Assembly (NCBI GenBank): GCA_902729315.2
Contig: LR746274.1
Span: forward strand, 1,757,385 to 1,821,384
Source of the DNA: Spirodela intermedia
Lineage: Eukaryota; Streptophyta; Magnoliopsida; Alismatales; Araceae
Direction: 5' to 3'
DNA: 64,000 nucleotides
A model generated the notes under the pieces. It made no database searches. It was not told the origin of the DNA and saw only the letters and a list, made by a program, of their open reading frames with translations. Position numbers and translations under genes: made by a program. Position 1 is the first letter of the stretch. Every line of letters starts with the position of its first letter. Below, piece by piece: positions 24,286 through 34,430 of this stretch.

Positions 24286-26689
24286 CATTTTTTAAGGAAA
24301 TTCACCAAATACTCTTTAATGTATTAATACTAAAGTATATTAGTCAGAAGTTAGGCATTCATTGAGAAAACGATGGAAAAGTATATGGAGCAAAAGTAAA
24401 GGATTTGAAACTCTCATATCATCCTCCAAGCAGTCAACATGATCACTATGGTTTCTTATTTTTATATTAGGTTTTGGTAAGGGCCGTTCACAGGTTTCAA
24501 CTTTTTCACATTCTAACCTTGACTAGATGGAGAGAGACCCCATATTGTGGCTAATTTTTATTAAGGTTTTTCAAGCTTAAATATTAAAGATCACATTATT
24601 GTGTCTCATACAGTCCCTAGTGAGCGATTTAGGGAAAATATGTTTCACTCGAGAGGGAGGGCACACAAGGAATTCTTTTCCACCCCATGAAAAGCTCAGT
24701 TTTCTCAATTGTCTCAAAGAGACAAGGGGTGAACTTGGTCATGAAGAATTACTACAAAGCCACAATATTTCTATCATCTGAAGGAATTTCCCTCAAGTAT
24801 GGATTTGGAGGTCAAAGAATGAATTGAGAACATGAAAGTGTTATTGTTGAAGTTGTTGGTGATGATGCTAAATCTAGATCAGAGCTTTAGGTTACGTATG
24901 TTTTTCTATCCATAATATAAAAATAAATATATCTGTCAACAAGATTCACTCTCCAGGGATTGAAACGAGCTAGAATTCTTAACTATCTATGATGTAGAGT
25001 AGATAGAATAGTTTTAGAAAAAAATAAATCACAATAATTTAACCTTCATCCACGAGCATAGTGCTATGTCGTGAAATGGATTTATCGGATGTGAAAAATT
25101 CCGAGAACAGATATTATGAGAGATTCACGTTTACAATATAATTTTTGAAATAGCTTTCTTGAGGGTCTGTTTGAAAATAATATTGCTTCTTTTACAATGT
25201 ATGTAACGTTAAAAGCAATGTTGGTTTCTAGTGTTCTCGTGAAAAGTTTGCAAGAGAGTCAAAAACACACGTCTTATCATTCTTCTAGATGGTATGTAAT
25301 GGTAAACTTTTATTATTGTTACCGTTGCTATTTCCACTATTGCTTGGCATGAGATATGATATAAATCTGAAATTTATAAGACGGATTTCATAACTTTGAA
25401 GTTTTGTTTGACTCGTATGAACACTTTTACCTCTTATCTTGGCCACTTAAAAAAATTTGGAGCAAAAAGGGTTGAGGCGGATTATTGTGGTCAATTTATT
25501 TTATTCTCGCTGCATTAAAAATATTACCTTTGAAAAAAATTCTCTAGCCCAGGTTGAAACTCAAAATCTCCCCATGTGGTAGGCCGCTCCCAGCAATATC
25601 AAATATTCCTTGCCGTAGAAAACATCATACTAAATGCCAACATGACTACATATACTCAAGGCATGGTCACATATCAATTTTGTTTCCATCGCCCCATCCT
25701 CGCCCGCTCCCCCAACCCTTTCCGCTCAACGTTAAGCGGGTCACTGTATAGCGTGTGAGATAAAATTCCATGACGATATTTAAAGGAAGACGGCTCCTTG
25801 TTTGACGTTGCTCTATCAACGAACACGCTAACTATTGGTTGCCATCCCACTCCATCGATCGATGACCGGCAGAAAGGTTCCGGCTTATCGGCGCACGAAC
25901 ACTGGACAAGCAGAATTGCGGCGCCTACCCTGCCTAATCCGGCGCCAATCGTTTTCGCCGGCTAGACGGTGAGTGCCGCCGTCATCGCCGACACTCGTTC
26001 GGCTGTCCTTGGTACGTGGATTTCACGTTATTTACTCAGACTCCGCCTTGGGGCTAGCCGGAAACATCTCTTTGATTTCCAAAAATGGATGGAACACGTT
26101 GGTATTGGATTTATCGAAAAAAAGATGTCAAAAAAAAGGCGTCGACTTAGCGGAGGATCAATCTCTTGGGCACCGCAATCGTGGAGTCTAGAAGAAACGC
26201 CGCAGTGACATTGCTAATATACGCAGGAAATGTTTGAAATTTAGCTACGAAGGATGATCAAGACAAATATTTCAAAAATCCATCGTCTGATAGTCTACCG
26301 ATGAACAATCAGATGATCATTACTTATATGAGTGTTTGGATTCTCAAATGAGAAGGCTCACAATAAAGTTTAGGCTCAATATTCCATTTTTAATCCACTA
26401 TTGATCATTACTAAAAATCTTACTCAGATACCCTCAATCGAAGTTGGCTTGACCATGTTTTTCGTCATTCAACATTAAGTTTCATTACGACTGACTCAAA
26501 ACTAAAATGAACAAATAAAGATACTACATCTTTCTTCATTCAATGAATAAAATATAGATAAAACTAGCATTATTAATTTCATATATAATTAGGTACTCAC
26601 ATGATTAACAGTATCATTCGCGATCGTTGACATTGGACATACATTGGAGGAGACCCTCAACCGAGATCCTATACTGCACACCTATGCCG

Positions 26690-26736
<47 letters not shown>

Positions 26737-27093
26737 GAAATCGTACTAACAAAATGGTAGGGTATCAAGGAGAAACTGGGAAATCATTCACGAGAAGGTT
26801 GAGAATTCGATATCTGATAAATTCTAACGAATTCCGATCATCTCATGCAAACCTGAAGAGAAATTTAACTTTGTAACAATTTACCATTACACAAGAGAAC
26901 GAGTATAGATTGAACAATAATATCTGCTTACATTATTTGCGGATAAATTGAACGAGTATAAATTTACAAAGATGGACTTTGCATTTTTGTCTAAATCTTC
27001 TGCCAAGTATGTGTGGCATTCGTCCTAGCTGAACGAAAGCGAATTGCTGGTCAGTCCAATCCCAGATTGGGCAGTACTGAGCTCTCCCGATAA
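24286..27093. other. Spacer between the two P450 copies
   Basis: AT-rich to about 25.5 kb, then mixed; no gene recognised. Short frames at 25554-25758 and 25969-26208 have no family features. A (CT)n tract lies at 26692-26733. It separates the arms of the inverted duplication by about 3.0 kb, counting the relic 3' end. Confidence 0.6.
26692..26733. repeat. (CT)n microsatellite
   Basis: About 20 CT units in the spacer between the two P450 copies. Confidence 0.95.
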
Positions 27094-27326
27094 TCAGGAG
27101 GTGGGGGAGTCCTCCAAGACCCTGTTTTTAACTTCCACTCTCAGCCCACCGGCCATGTGAGCGATCAGGAGAGGGACGAAGACAGGCTCGACGCTGCTCA
27201 CCGGACGGAGCTGGAACCGCCGGAGCACCGATGAGACGACGTACTTCATCTGGCTGAAGGCCATCTCCTTCCCGAGGCAAACCCTAGGCCTACCTTGAAA
27301 GACCGGGTACTTGAAGACCGGGTACT
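27094..27326 (-). pseudogene. Stranded P450 3' coding end (CYP94 relic)
   Basis: On the minus strand this reads as the last 70-odd codons of a CYP94 P450: KYPVFQGRPRVCLGKEMAF, then YVVSSVLRRFQLRPVSSVEP, ending LEDSPTS and a TGA at 27094-27096. It is clearly diverged from genes 1 and 2 (for example RPRVCLG for GPRVCLG, VEVKNRV for VVSWRC), so it comes from another paralogue. It has no start, no N-terminal region and no I-helix. It abuts the right arm of the inverted duplication at 27326 with a few bases of shared sequence (acaa). A 15-bp unit, aagtacccggtcttc, is tandemly doubled at its 5' end (27296-27326). It is most simply the original 3' end of the gene now occupied by P450 gene 2. Confidence 0.85.
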
Positions 27327-29151
27327 TGTAAATGGCCCAGAATCATGCTCATTCATGACACGATAGCTATAGTATACCCCATTGTTACATTTTAATATTC
27401 ATCCTTTGAGAAAATATCAATTGTCAAGTAAAAATATACTGATGACGATGAAGCCATTGATGACAAGTAGATGATCATGAGCTAATATCATGAAAAATTA
27501 TAAAATAATTTAACCTTTTTCCCTTAGATTGTATGATTTTAAAGTAGGACCTTTTACGAACCTAATGTAATAATTACCATAATATTCAATAATTATAGAG
27601 TTATGTGTCGTAGAATACGAGGCTGAATTGTACTAGTTGAGCCTTCGTCCCATTATATCCAGTGACCTGTAACAACTAATTAACGTGATAAATGATAATG
27701 TTTTGGATCTAAACTACGGATCACTGATGTCCCGATTTTTCCAAGCACCTCCAGCTGACAACGGCCCTCAACCCACCTGCCATGTGAGCGGTCATGAGAG
27801 GGACGAAGACAGGCTCGACGCTACTCACCGGACGGAGCTGGAACCGCCGGAGCACAGATACGACGACGTACTTCATCTGGATGAAGGCCATCTCCTTCCC
27901 GAGGCAAACCCTAGGCCCACCTTGAAAGACCGGGTACTTGAAGGCCGACATCTTCACCGTCTCCTTCTTCTCTCGATCCAGCCACCGACTCGGCCTGAAC
28001 TCGGCAGCGTCCTCACCCCACAAGCTCTCCATCCTCCCCATCCCGTAAGGGAAGTAGGTCACCCTGTCCCCCGACGACACGGGAATACCGTCGGGGAGGA
28101 CGTCATCACCGGCGGCGTGCTTGGAGTCCCACGCCACCGGAGGATACAACCTCATGCTCTCATAGAGGCAGGCCTCCAGCCAGGTCATCTCCTTGAGTGT
28201 CTGATAATCCAGGCTTCCCTTCCTCTTTGTCGCCTCCTCCACCAGCTTCTGCTCCACGTCGGGGTACCGAGACAACAACCAGAATAGCCACGTGAGGGCG
28301 GAGGAGGTGGTGTCCTTCCCCGCCATGATGAAGCTGATTACCATGTCCCGCACTTCCTCCTCTGCGTAGCCCGCTGATATCAACTTCGAGAGGAAGTCGT
28401 CGCCGATGACCGTTCCGTCGAGCTGTCCCTCCTTCCTACGGTTGATCAGTTCCATTATGGAGTTGTGAATGATGGCCATCTTCTCTCGGAGCACCCTCTC
28501 GGACCCGATTCCGAGCGCCCGCTTGAGCTTCCACACGGCGGGCACAGGAGCCGCGCCTCTACTCGCGCAGATCCCCGACGCCGTGTCCAAGGCACTCGCG
28601 AGGGGGGACTCCGGCATTGACGGCTCCAGGCATCCGGGGTCCATCCCCAGCGAGATCATGCAGATGTTGTCGAAGGCGAATCGCTTGAAGAGCTCCTGCA
28701 TGTCCACAGCCTGGCCGCCGTCCGCCGCGGCGCCAAGAATTGGGGCGAGTCTGCCCTCCATCTCCGCCTCGAGAGACCCCACGACGATGCCCCTGAGGAG
28801 CCTTGCGGTGAACTCATGGCTCGCCAACTTCCGCTGTGTATGCCAGAGCTTGCCGTCGGCGTTGAAGATGCCATTACCCAGGAGGTCCCCGAGCATGTCG
28901 GTGAATGGCTTACCCTTCGGGTAGTTGTCGAAGTTGGTCTTGAGGATGTGCTCCACGTTGGCGGGGTTGGCCGTGACCACGGTGCGCACGGCGCCCAGCC
29001 GAGAGACGACGATGGTCTGGGTTGGCGAGGCGGCCAGTAGTTCCGTGTACCAGTCCAGAAGCCTGTGCTTGTTCTTGAAGAAGGAGACCAAGCAGCCCAG
29101 AACGGGGTAAGCCCGAGGTCCGTAGCCATGGAGCCTCCTCTTAAGCCCTCC
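27326..29151 (-). repeat. Inverted duplication, right arm (1826 bp)
   Basis: Reverse complement of 22460-24285, of identical length. Its outer border at 29151 lies inside the coding sequence of P450 gene 2, at the GGLKRR codons. Its inner border at 27326 lies within a diverged P450 relic. Both borders therefore fall in P450 coding sequence of the recipient, as expected for homologous ectopic gene conversion on at least one side. Confidence 0.95.
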
Positions 29152-29250
29152 GAAGAAGAGGTTCAGCACAAGGAAGAAGAGCGTGAGGGAGGAGCAAGTT
29201 AGCAGGAGGAATCGGAACGACAATAGCGACGATGAAGGAGAAGATCCCAT
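27721..29250 (-). CDS. CYP94: Cytochrome P450, CYP94 family, gene 2 (509 aa, chimeric)
   Basis: Complete intronless CYP94-type P450. The start is at 29250 (MGSSPSSSLLSFRFLLL), followed by a hydrophobic anchor at about residues 9-32. From GGLKRRLHGYG onward it equals gene 1 except for Lys134 in place of Glu142 (NADGK against NADGE), so I-helix, ExxR, FRPSRW and haem Cys (residue 449) are all intact. The first 33 codons and the upstream region differ from gene 1, so gene 2 has its own promoter and anchor joined to a gene-1 body. An in-frame ATG at 29436 would add 62 residues, but family N-termini begin just before the anchor. The Glu-to-Lys change lies near the C-helix W..QRK region, where CYP94 members I recall have Asp or Glu; it could affect activity. 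Convergent to gene 1. Confidence 0.93.
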   Translation of the reverse strand: MGSSPSSSLLSFRFLLLTCSSLTLFFLVLNLFFGGLKRRLHGYGPRAYPVLGCLVSFFKNKHRLLDWYTELLAASPTQTIVVSRLGAVRTVVTANPANVEHILKTNFDNYPKGKPFTDMLGDLLGNGIFNADGKLWHTQRKLASHEFTARLLRGIVVGSLEAEMEGRLAPILGAAADGGQAVDMQELFKRFAFDNICMISLGMDPGCLEPSMPESPLASALDTASGICASRGAAPVPAVWKLKRALGIGSERVLREKMAIIHNSIMELINRRKEGQLDGTVIGDDFLSKLISAGYAEEEVRDMVISFIMAGKDTTSSALTWLFWLLSRYPDVEQKLVEEATKRKGSLDYQTLKEMTWLEACLYESMRLYPPVAWDSKHAAGDDVLPDGIPVSSGDRVTYFPYGMGRMESLWGEDAAEFRPSRWLDREKKETVKMSAFKYPVFQGGPRVCLGKEMAFIQMKYVVVSVLRRFQLRPVSSVEPVFVPLMTAHMAGGLRAVVSWRCLEKSGHQ

Positions 29251-29297
29251 CCTCGGCTGCGATACTTGGCGCTGCTCCTTCCATCGGGAACGGAGCT

Positions 29298-29305
29298 CTT
29301 TTATG
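29298..29305 (-). promoter_or_regulatory. Possible TATA box of P450 gene 2
   Basis: CATAAAAG on the minus strand lies about 50 nt upstream of the ATG at 29250. Spacing and context are plausible for a short 5' UTR; this is inference without transcript data. Confidence 0.35.
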
Positions 29306-30556
29306 CAAGGAAATTTGGGGGCGAGAGATATCAACGTGGACCATCGAATCCGCACGTTATCCACGTGACGATTCATCTTGGCCGTAAAGTCGTCCTCTCT
29401 TCGGGGAAAGAAAATAGTTCCCCGCCAACGCAGCAAATCGGTTGAGGAAAATCAACCATCGAAATCCACGCGGCGCCACCGTTTCATTGGCAGTGGATAG
29501 AACCACGTCGCCGTTCTCCGTGTAGCGGCTGCCGACAATTGCGGCGCGGCGGATGGCAACGGCGGTGGAAAAGGGCATCCAACTGACAGCGAGCAGTAAG
29601 GTAGTTTCACAGTGAATTAAATTAACTCTGTGATTAAAGTACGGCTCAACTAGTCTCATTTCCTATTAATTTTCAGATTGCTCACTGCCTTGGACATTAC
29701 ATCAGGAAGATGATTGATGTAGAGACTAATATAAATTAATCTCATGATTCATTCAAAAATATAAGATTATAAAGATTGATCCACAGGAACAATTGCCAGC
29801 TGATTTTTAATCCATCCTCTGTACATTATAAATAAAAAAAATGATGACAGAATAATAGTACTAAGCTCGATCTTCTCATATAATATCGATTTATTCATTT
29901 AATGGTGATTCTTACTAAAAATGGTTGATTGTAAATTGTTTTCTTTTTCAGGCACTTAGGGAGAAGGATACAGATATAAATAATAAACTGAGTTGGGCAA
30001 GAAATCGATCTTTAACGCTTCAGAACGTACAGTTGACCTGGAAACCTTTAGTCTCTAATGAAACGAGGACATCAACGGTGACGGCACAGTATATTGACGA
30101 ATAAAATGTGGGCAATAGGACGCATGCCCAATTAAGGAAATGGAGGACCGAGTCATGATGGAGATCAGGGTGATGTAACGTAGATTCAAAGTAGGTGACG
30201 GAGAACCGAGTCAAAAGTTAAAGTCCGACCAACGAGCTGGACAGATGGACTGTTGGAAACGCGGAGGCGGCTTTTCCATTGGACACGTCTTTCGTCTGAG
30301 GATATTCTCATCCAGACGGTGTGTCCATGTGTGGATGTAGATGAGAGGAGGCTCAGAATCAAGGAGACCTGTAAAGAGCTGGCTCACGGAGTAGAGAACC
30401 AATTGTCCCCTACATGGAATCGTAGGTGGAACAGTGAGGCGACGGAGAACATCTATGGAAGATGAAGACGCTACGAACAATGTTCTTAGGGGGAGAGGAC
30501 GGCAAGCAAAACTAAATGTCCCCAAATCACTGGCAGGAAATGTAGAGAGAGGGACG

Positions 30557-30589
<33 letters not shown>

Positions 30590-33334
30590 CAGGATCGGAG
30601 TGGAGTGAGGGGAAGAATTGCCGGATGGAACGCCGTGGTGATGATTTGAGACACCAGTGAGAGTGGCAGAGCCGCGAGATCTTTCTGTGATATGAAAATA
30701 GAAACCATCCAATTTTCTGAAATTAGTAGATATCGTAGTTGGGAACTGAGGGTGTGGGCCAGTTGAAATCACAACGTTCTGCTGAGGATGAATTAGGAGA
30801 AACAGAGGAGGTTGGTGAGCTGTTGATAGATATCAGAAGCAAATTTGATGAAGGAACAAGAGATTTGGAATGTCCCTGTTCAACTTGACAAGATCAACGT
30901 TCTGTTTGATTTTAGAGGGGGGCGATGCTCTAATGCACTCTTGGATATGCCATTAGTTACTGTCTTATAATACAACAATACAGAAGAGGGTGTTGACGCG
31001 TGGTGAATGAACTTCAAGAAGGCAAAAGATGAACATCCTGAAAAGAGTGATCAGGATGATTGATTAGCTGAGAATCCTTGAGAAGAAGGAATATCTGTCT
31101 TATTTTGGCTGACGGCTGCAGGCTACTCTGTAGTGTAGGCTCGTATTAGGAGTTGCAATTCATAGCCCCTTTATTAATTGGAAATAAACATGACGTCATT
31201 AACCAATAAAAATATGATCATTTTACATTATATTTTTCAACTAATAAGTATTCATGTGAGGTTGTACGGACGTGAATATAATGAATTCTATATGAATTAT
31301 GTTTCATTCAGTAAGTTTCTCTTCAATAAGTGCAGACTAACTACAGTTTTCCACTTCAATTTTTACTTGCCTAATAATGGTAATTTCATGAAGACATTGT
31401 TCGGTCCCTTTAGTACAATAAGGGGTCTAACAGTGGTGATTTATTCATGATTAAGCGGAATAAGCAATCAGCTTAAGCTGAATGATCGCCCTAAAAGAAT
31501 TGAGTTTTCGCCAAAGAATAAGTGAAATTTGAAGAAACTGTTGAGAGACTTTTGTCTCCTCAATGAGATTTTGAGCTACTAGCTAAGAAAGGGGATACCT
31601 AGTTGCACCTACTGTAAGCATTTACATCATAAAGAAAACCTGGAGGTACGGTTTCAATAAATTATAACTTAGTCTATGATTATCTTATCTTTTCAATTAG
31701 TCATAACATAGAGGAGGTCTCGATAAGAAAAGGGTGGCACTCCCAGCACACAGAGAAAGGGTTTTGGGCACCGAACCTCGCCACTAGTCTGAGATTATAC
31801 ATGCAGATGTGCACGCATTTACACAAAAATGGCATGTTATCGTCGTACTTGGGGCACGCATGCACAAAGACAACGCACACACACTAGGATGAGTATCGTG
31901 CGTCTACACACGAGACTTACGGAAGTCATGGCGCATCGAAGCACAAAATCAGTATGGGACAGGACATCATGACGTCATAAACGTGCTATAAAATAGGATT
32001 TATAATGTCCACGCTAATGGCACATGCTTTAAAATGATCTTTAAGGCCCTAATTTAGGTGCAACACAAAATGACAAAAACATTAGTTACCATTGATCTGT
32101 GAAAAAAACTGAACAGATGTTGGAAAATCACAATATAAACAAGGAAAATTGGCAGACATAATAGTATAACTCTCTTCAACTAAAATATAATAGAATCAAT
32201 GAATAAATTTAGATCAAGGACAAAAAGCAAAAAGCAATCAGGAACGCAAGACACATCTTCAACGAGAAACTTTCAAAAAGAAAATCAAAGAGAATCAATC
32301 CTTGGGAAATTTAAAGGTTAAACAGCAAGAATAGTAACATCTTCTAATTTTTATTTTAGAGTCAAATTATACTTGGGTCAATCTAGAGAATATTATCAAG
32401 AGCTAATCTCTTTGGGCCCATAAAACCATTAGTCTAGAAGAGATGAGAGGTTCTCTATTTTGCCCCTAAAATCATAATTTGGATGACATGAGAAGTCATA
32501 GAGCCATTAATTTTGAGAAATGTTTTAACATGAATCCTAGGTTAGTTGGAATTGTTAAATCTAGTGAAGTCCACTAAAGCAATATGCATTTTACCAATGA
32601 TTTAGTGGAACCTAATGATGTGATCCTTAGAGAGTAAATTAGGTCAGGTAGATTGAACTATGTAATCAGCCTTCTAGATCTAAGTAACCAAAAAAATTAG
32701 GGATCATTAACACCTAAGGAAGAAGAAGATTAGAGATGGAGTGATACCTAATAAAGACAATGTCAAGTTTACTCCCCTCTTTGGATAATGGCATGTTCCC
32801 TTCTTTCATTTTGTGTGCTTTCATAAGTGAGAAGGCTGTTTGGCATCAATAGAACAATGCTTGAGGCTGCCACATGTTGGGAAAGCACATTACTTTTGGC
32901 CCACTCCCCTAACAAAAGGCCTTGATCACAATATCAATGTTCACAAAAGAAAATTTGTTAGAATCCCTAGGATATAGTAACACTAGGAACATATATGTAA
33001 AAGATTGTCCAATGAGAAGAATTAGGAAATCCATAATGTAGTCAGAGTTCACAAAGACATGTCTCTTCTAACTCTCTCCTCACCTATTAGCTCATTCTTG
33101 AAGAGACATGTGTCCCTTTAGTGCATCATCTTACCTTGGATGAGGTTCAAAATCATGTTTACTAAAAATCCTTTTGAGGATATCAAAAGTGAATCTTGTA
33201 ACTCATAAGTATCATGAGCATCCTAATAAATGGAAGCAACATTGATTGCAAAGGAGAGATGATGACCTCTTCACAATACAAATATAATTAGGCTAGAACA
33301 CATTATGCTGATTGATATTGATCATAAGTCAGTT

Positions 33335-34430
33335 TAATGAAATGTCGAGGGGGGTGAATGGGTTATTTTTAAAATTTATAATATTCTACTTAATTTAATA
33401 ACTTTTACAATACTATATTAAATGGGTTGACACCTTTTTTCAACTTACTCAGGTCATCTTACTAAGTTAAATGGAAACAATTACATAATCTTTTTTAGAG
33501 TATTTCCACATCGAGTATACATGTATTTACTAGGGGTTTTTGCCCCTAAGTTTCCTCTATTCTCTTAGATAACACTTGTAAAAATTCAAGAGGTCAGAAT
33601 ATCTCCTTAAAATTTACACATATATTTCCCCCACACCAGACACAAAGGCCCTATCTTGTTTTTCCTTTGTTATAAACACTCATCTTAAATGTCTTACAAA
33701 TAGAAATAGGGAATGAGTAACTTAAAATTGATTGCCACATCAAATGGATGGACCTACCTAATTTCATGGGTGATTGGAGGCTTAAGAAATGTGTAAATAT
33801 TATTTGACCTGCACTAGAAATAGGACACTAATTTACATCATGGTTTTATCAAATTGATGCAACATTGATGTGTACCCTAAAACCTCATGAGACAAACTAT
33901 TTATTAAGCTCAATAACTCAATTGTTATAATTCAAGAAAGAGGTATGATTGGTCAAAGATAATCCTAGTCGACTCAAACAAATTGTAAAATAGTCCATTT
34001 TTTATGCCTAGTTAGTTGACCAACCTTTGACCAACTCCACTTGTTTGACCAAATTCTACTCTCTAGGTATTTCATCCTTTGACATAATCTTTGATAATTT
34101 CTAATTGCTAGAGATTTTTTATTACATGTTGTTGGACCTAAGGTGGGCTAGACTGAACACTAAGAGAGGGTGAATTGGTCCTTTAAAAGGTTTCAATTTT
34201 TAGATGTTTCAAATTATTTCTCTTAGTTATGCGCTAAGTTGGTTGGCACATACTAGCTTTGGTAGGTATAGTAAATTTACAGAAATAAGGTAAATTTTAT
34301 TTAATCAACACAAAGTAGGAAAGTGAAATAAGAAATTTAGATAAAAAAAATTTCAGCCTTCCTTGACCTATGTCTACTTTATTTACCAAGGGTTCTTACC
34401 TTTTGTTTTTATCATTCTCCCTCAGTTGGC
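33335..34430. repeat. Two diverged copies of a dispersed repeat module
   Basis: Two stretches share order and wording. First comes a gagggggg/gagaggg-tgaat box (33350 and 34165) with an AT-rich block. A tggttga/ggttggca box follows. Then a tttac-t/c-a-gggtt block comes about 180-220 bp later (33526 and 34385). A weaker third box (agagggtgaatttat) lies near 36940. Such GAGGGGGGTGAAT boxes recur in plant intergenic DNA. The family cannot be named here. Confidence 0.35.

Noticed and set aside
29251-29436. Upstream in-frame extension of P450 gene 2 to 571 aa
   Set aside because: The extra 62 residues do not resemble a P450 N-terminus; MGSSPSS directly before the hydrophobic anchor is the family-like start.
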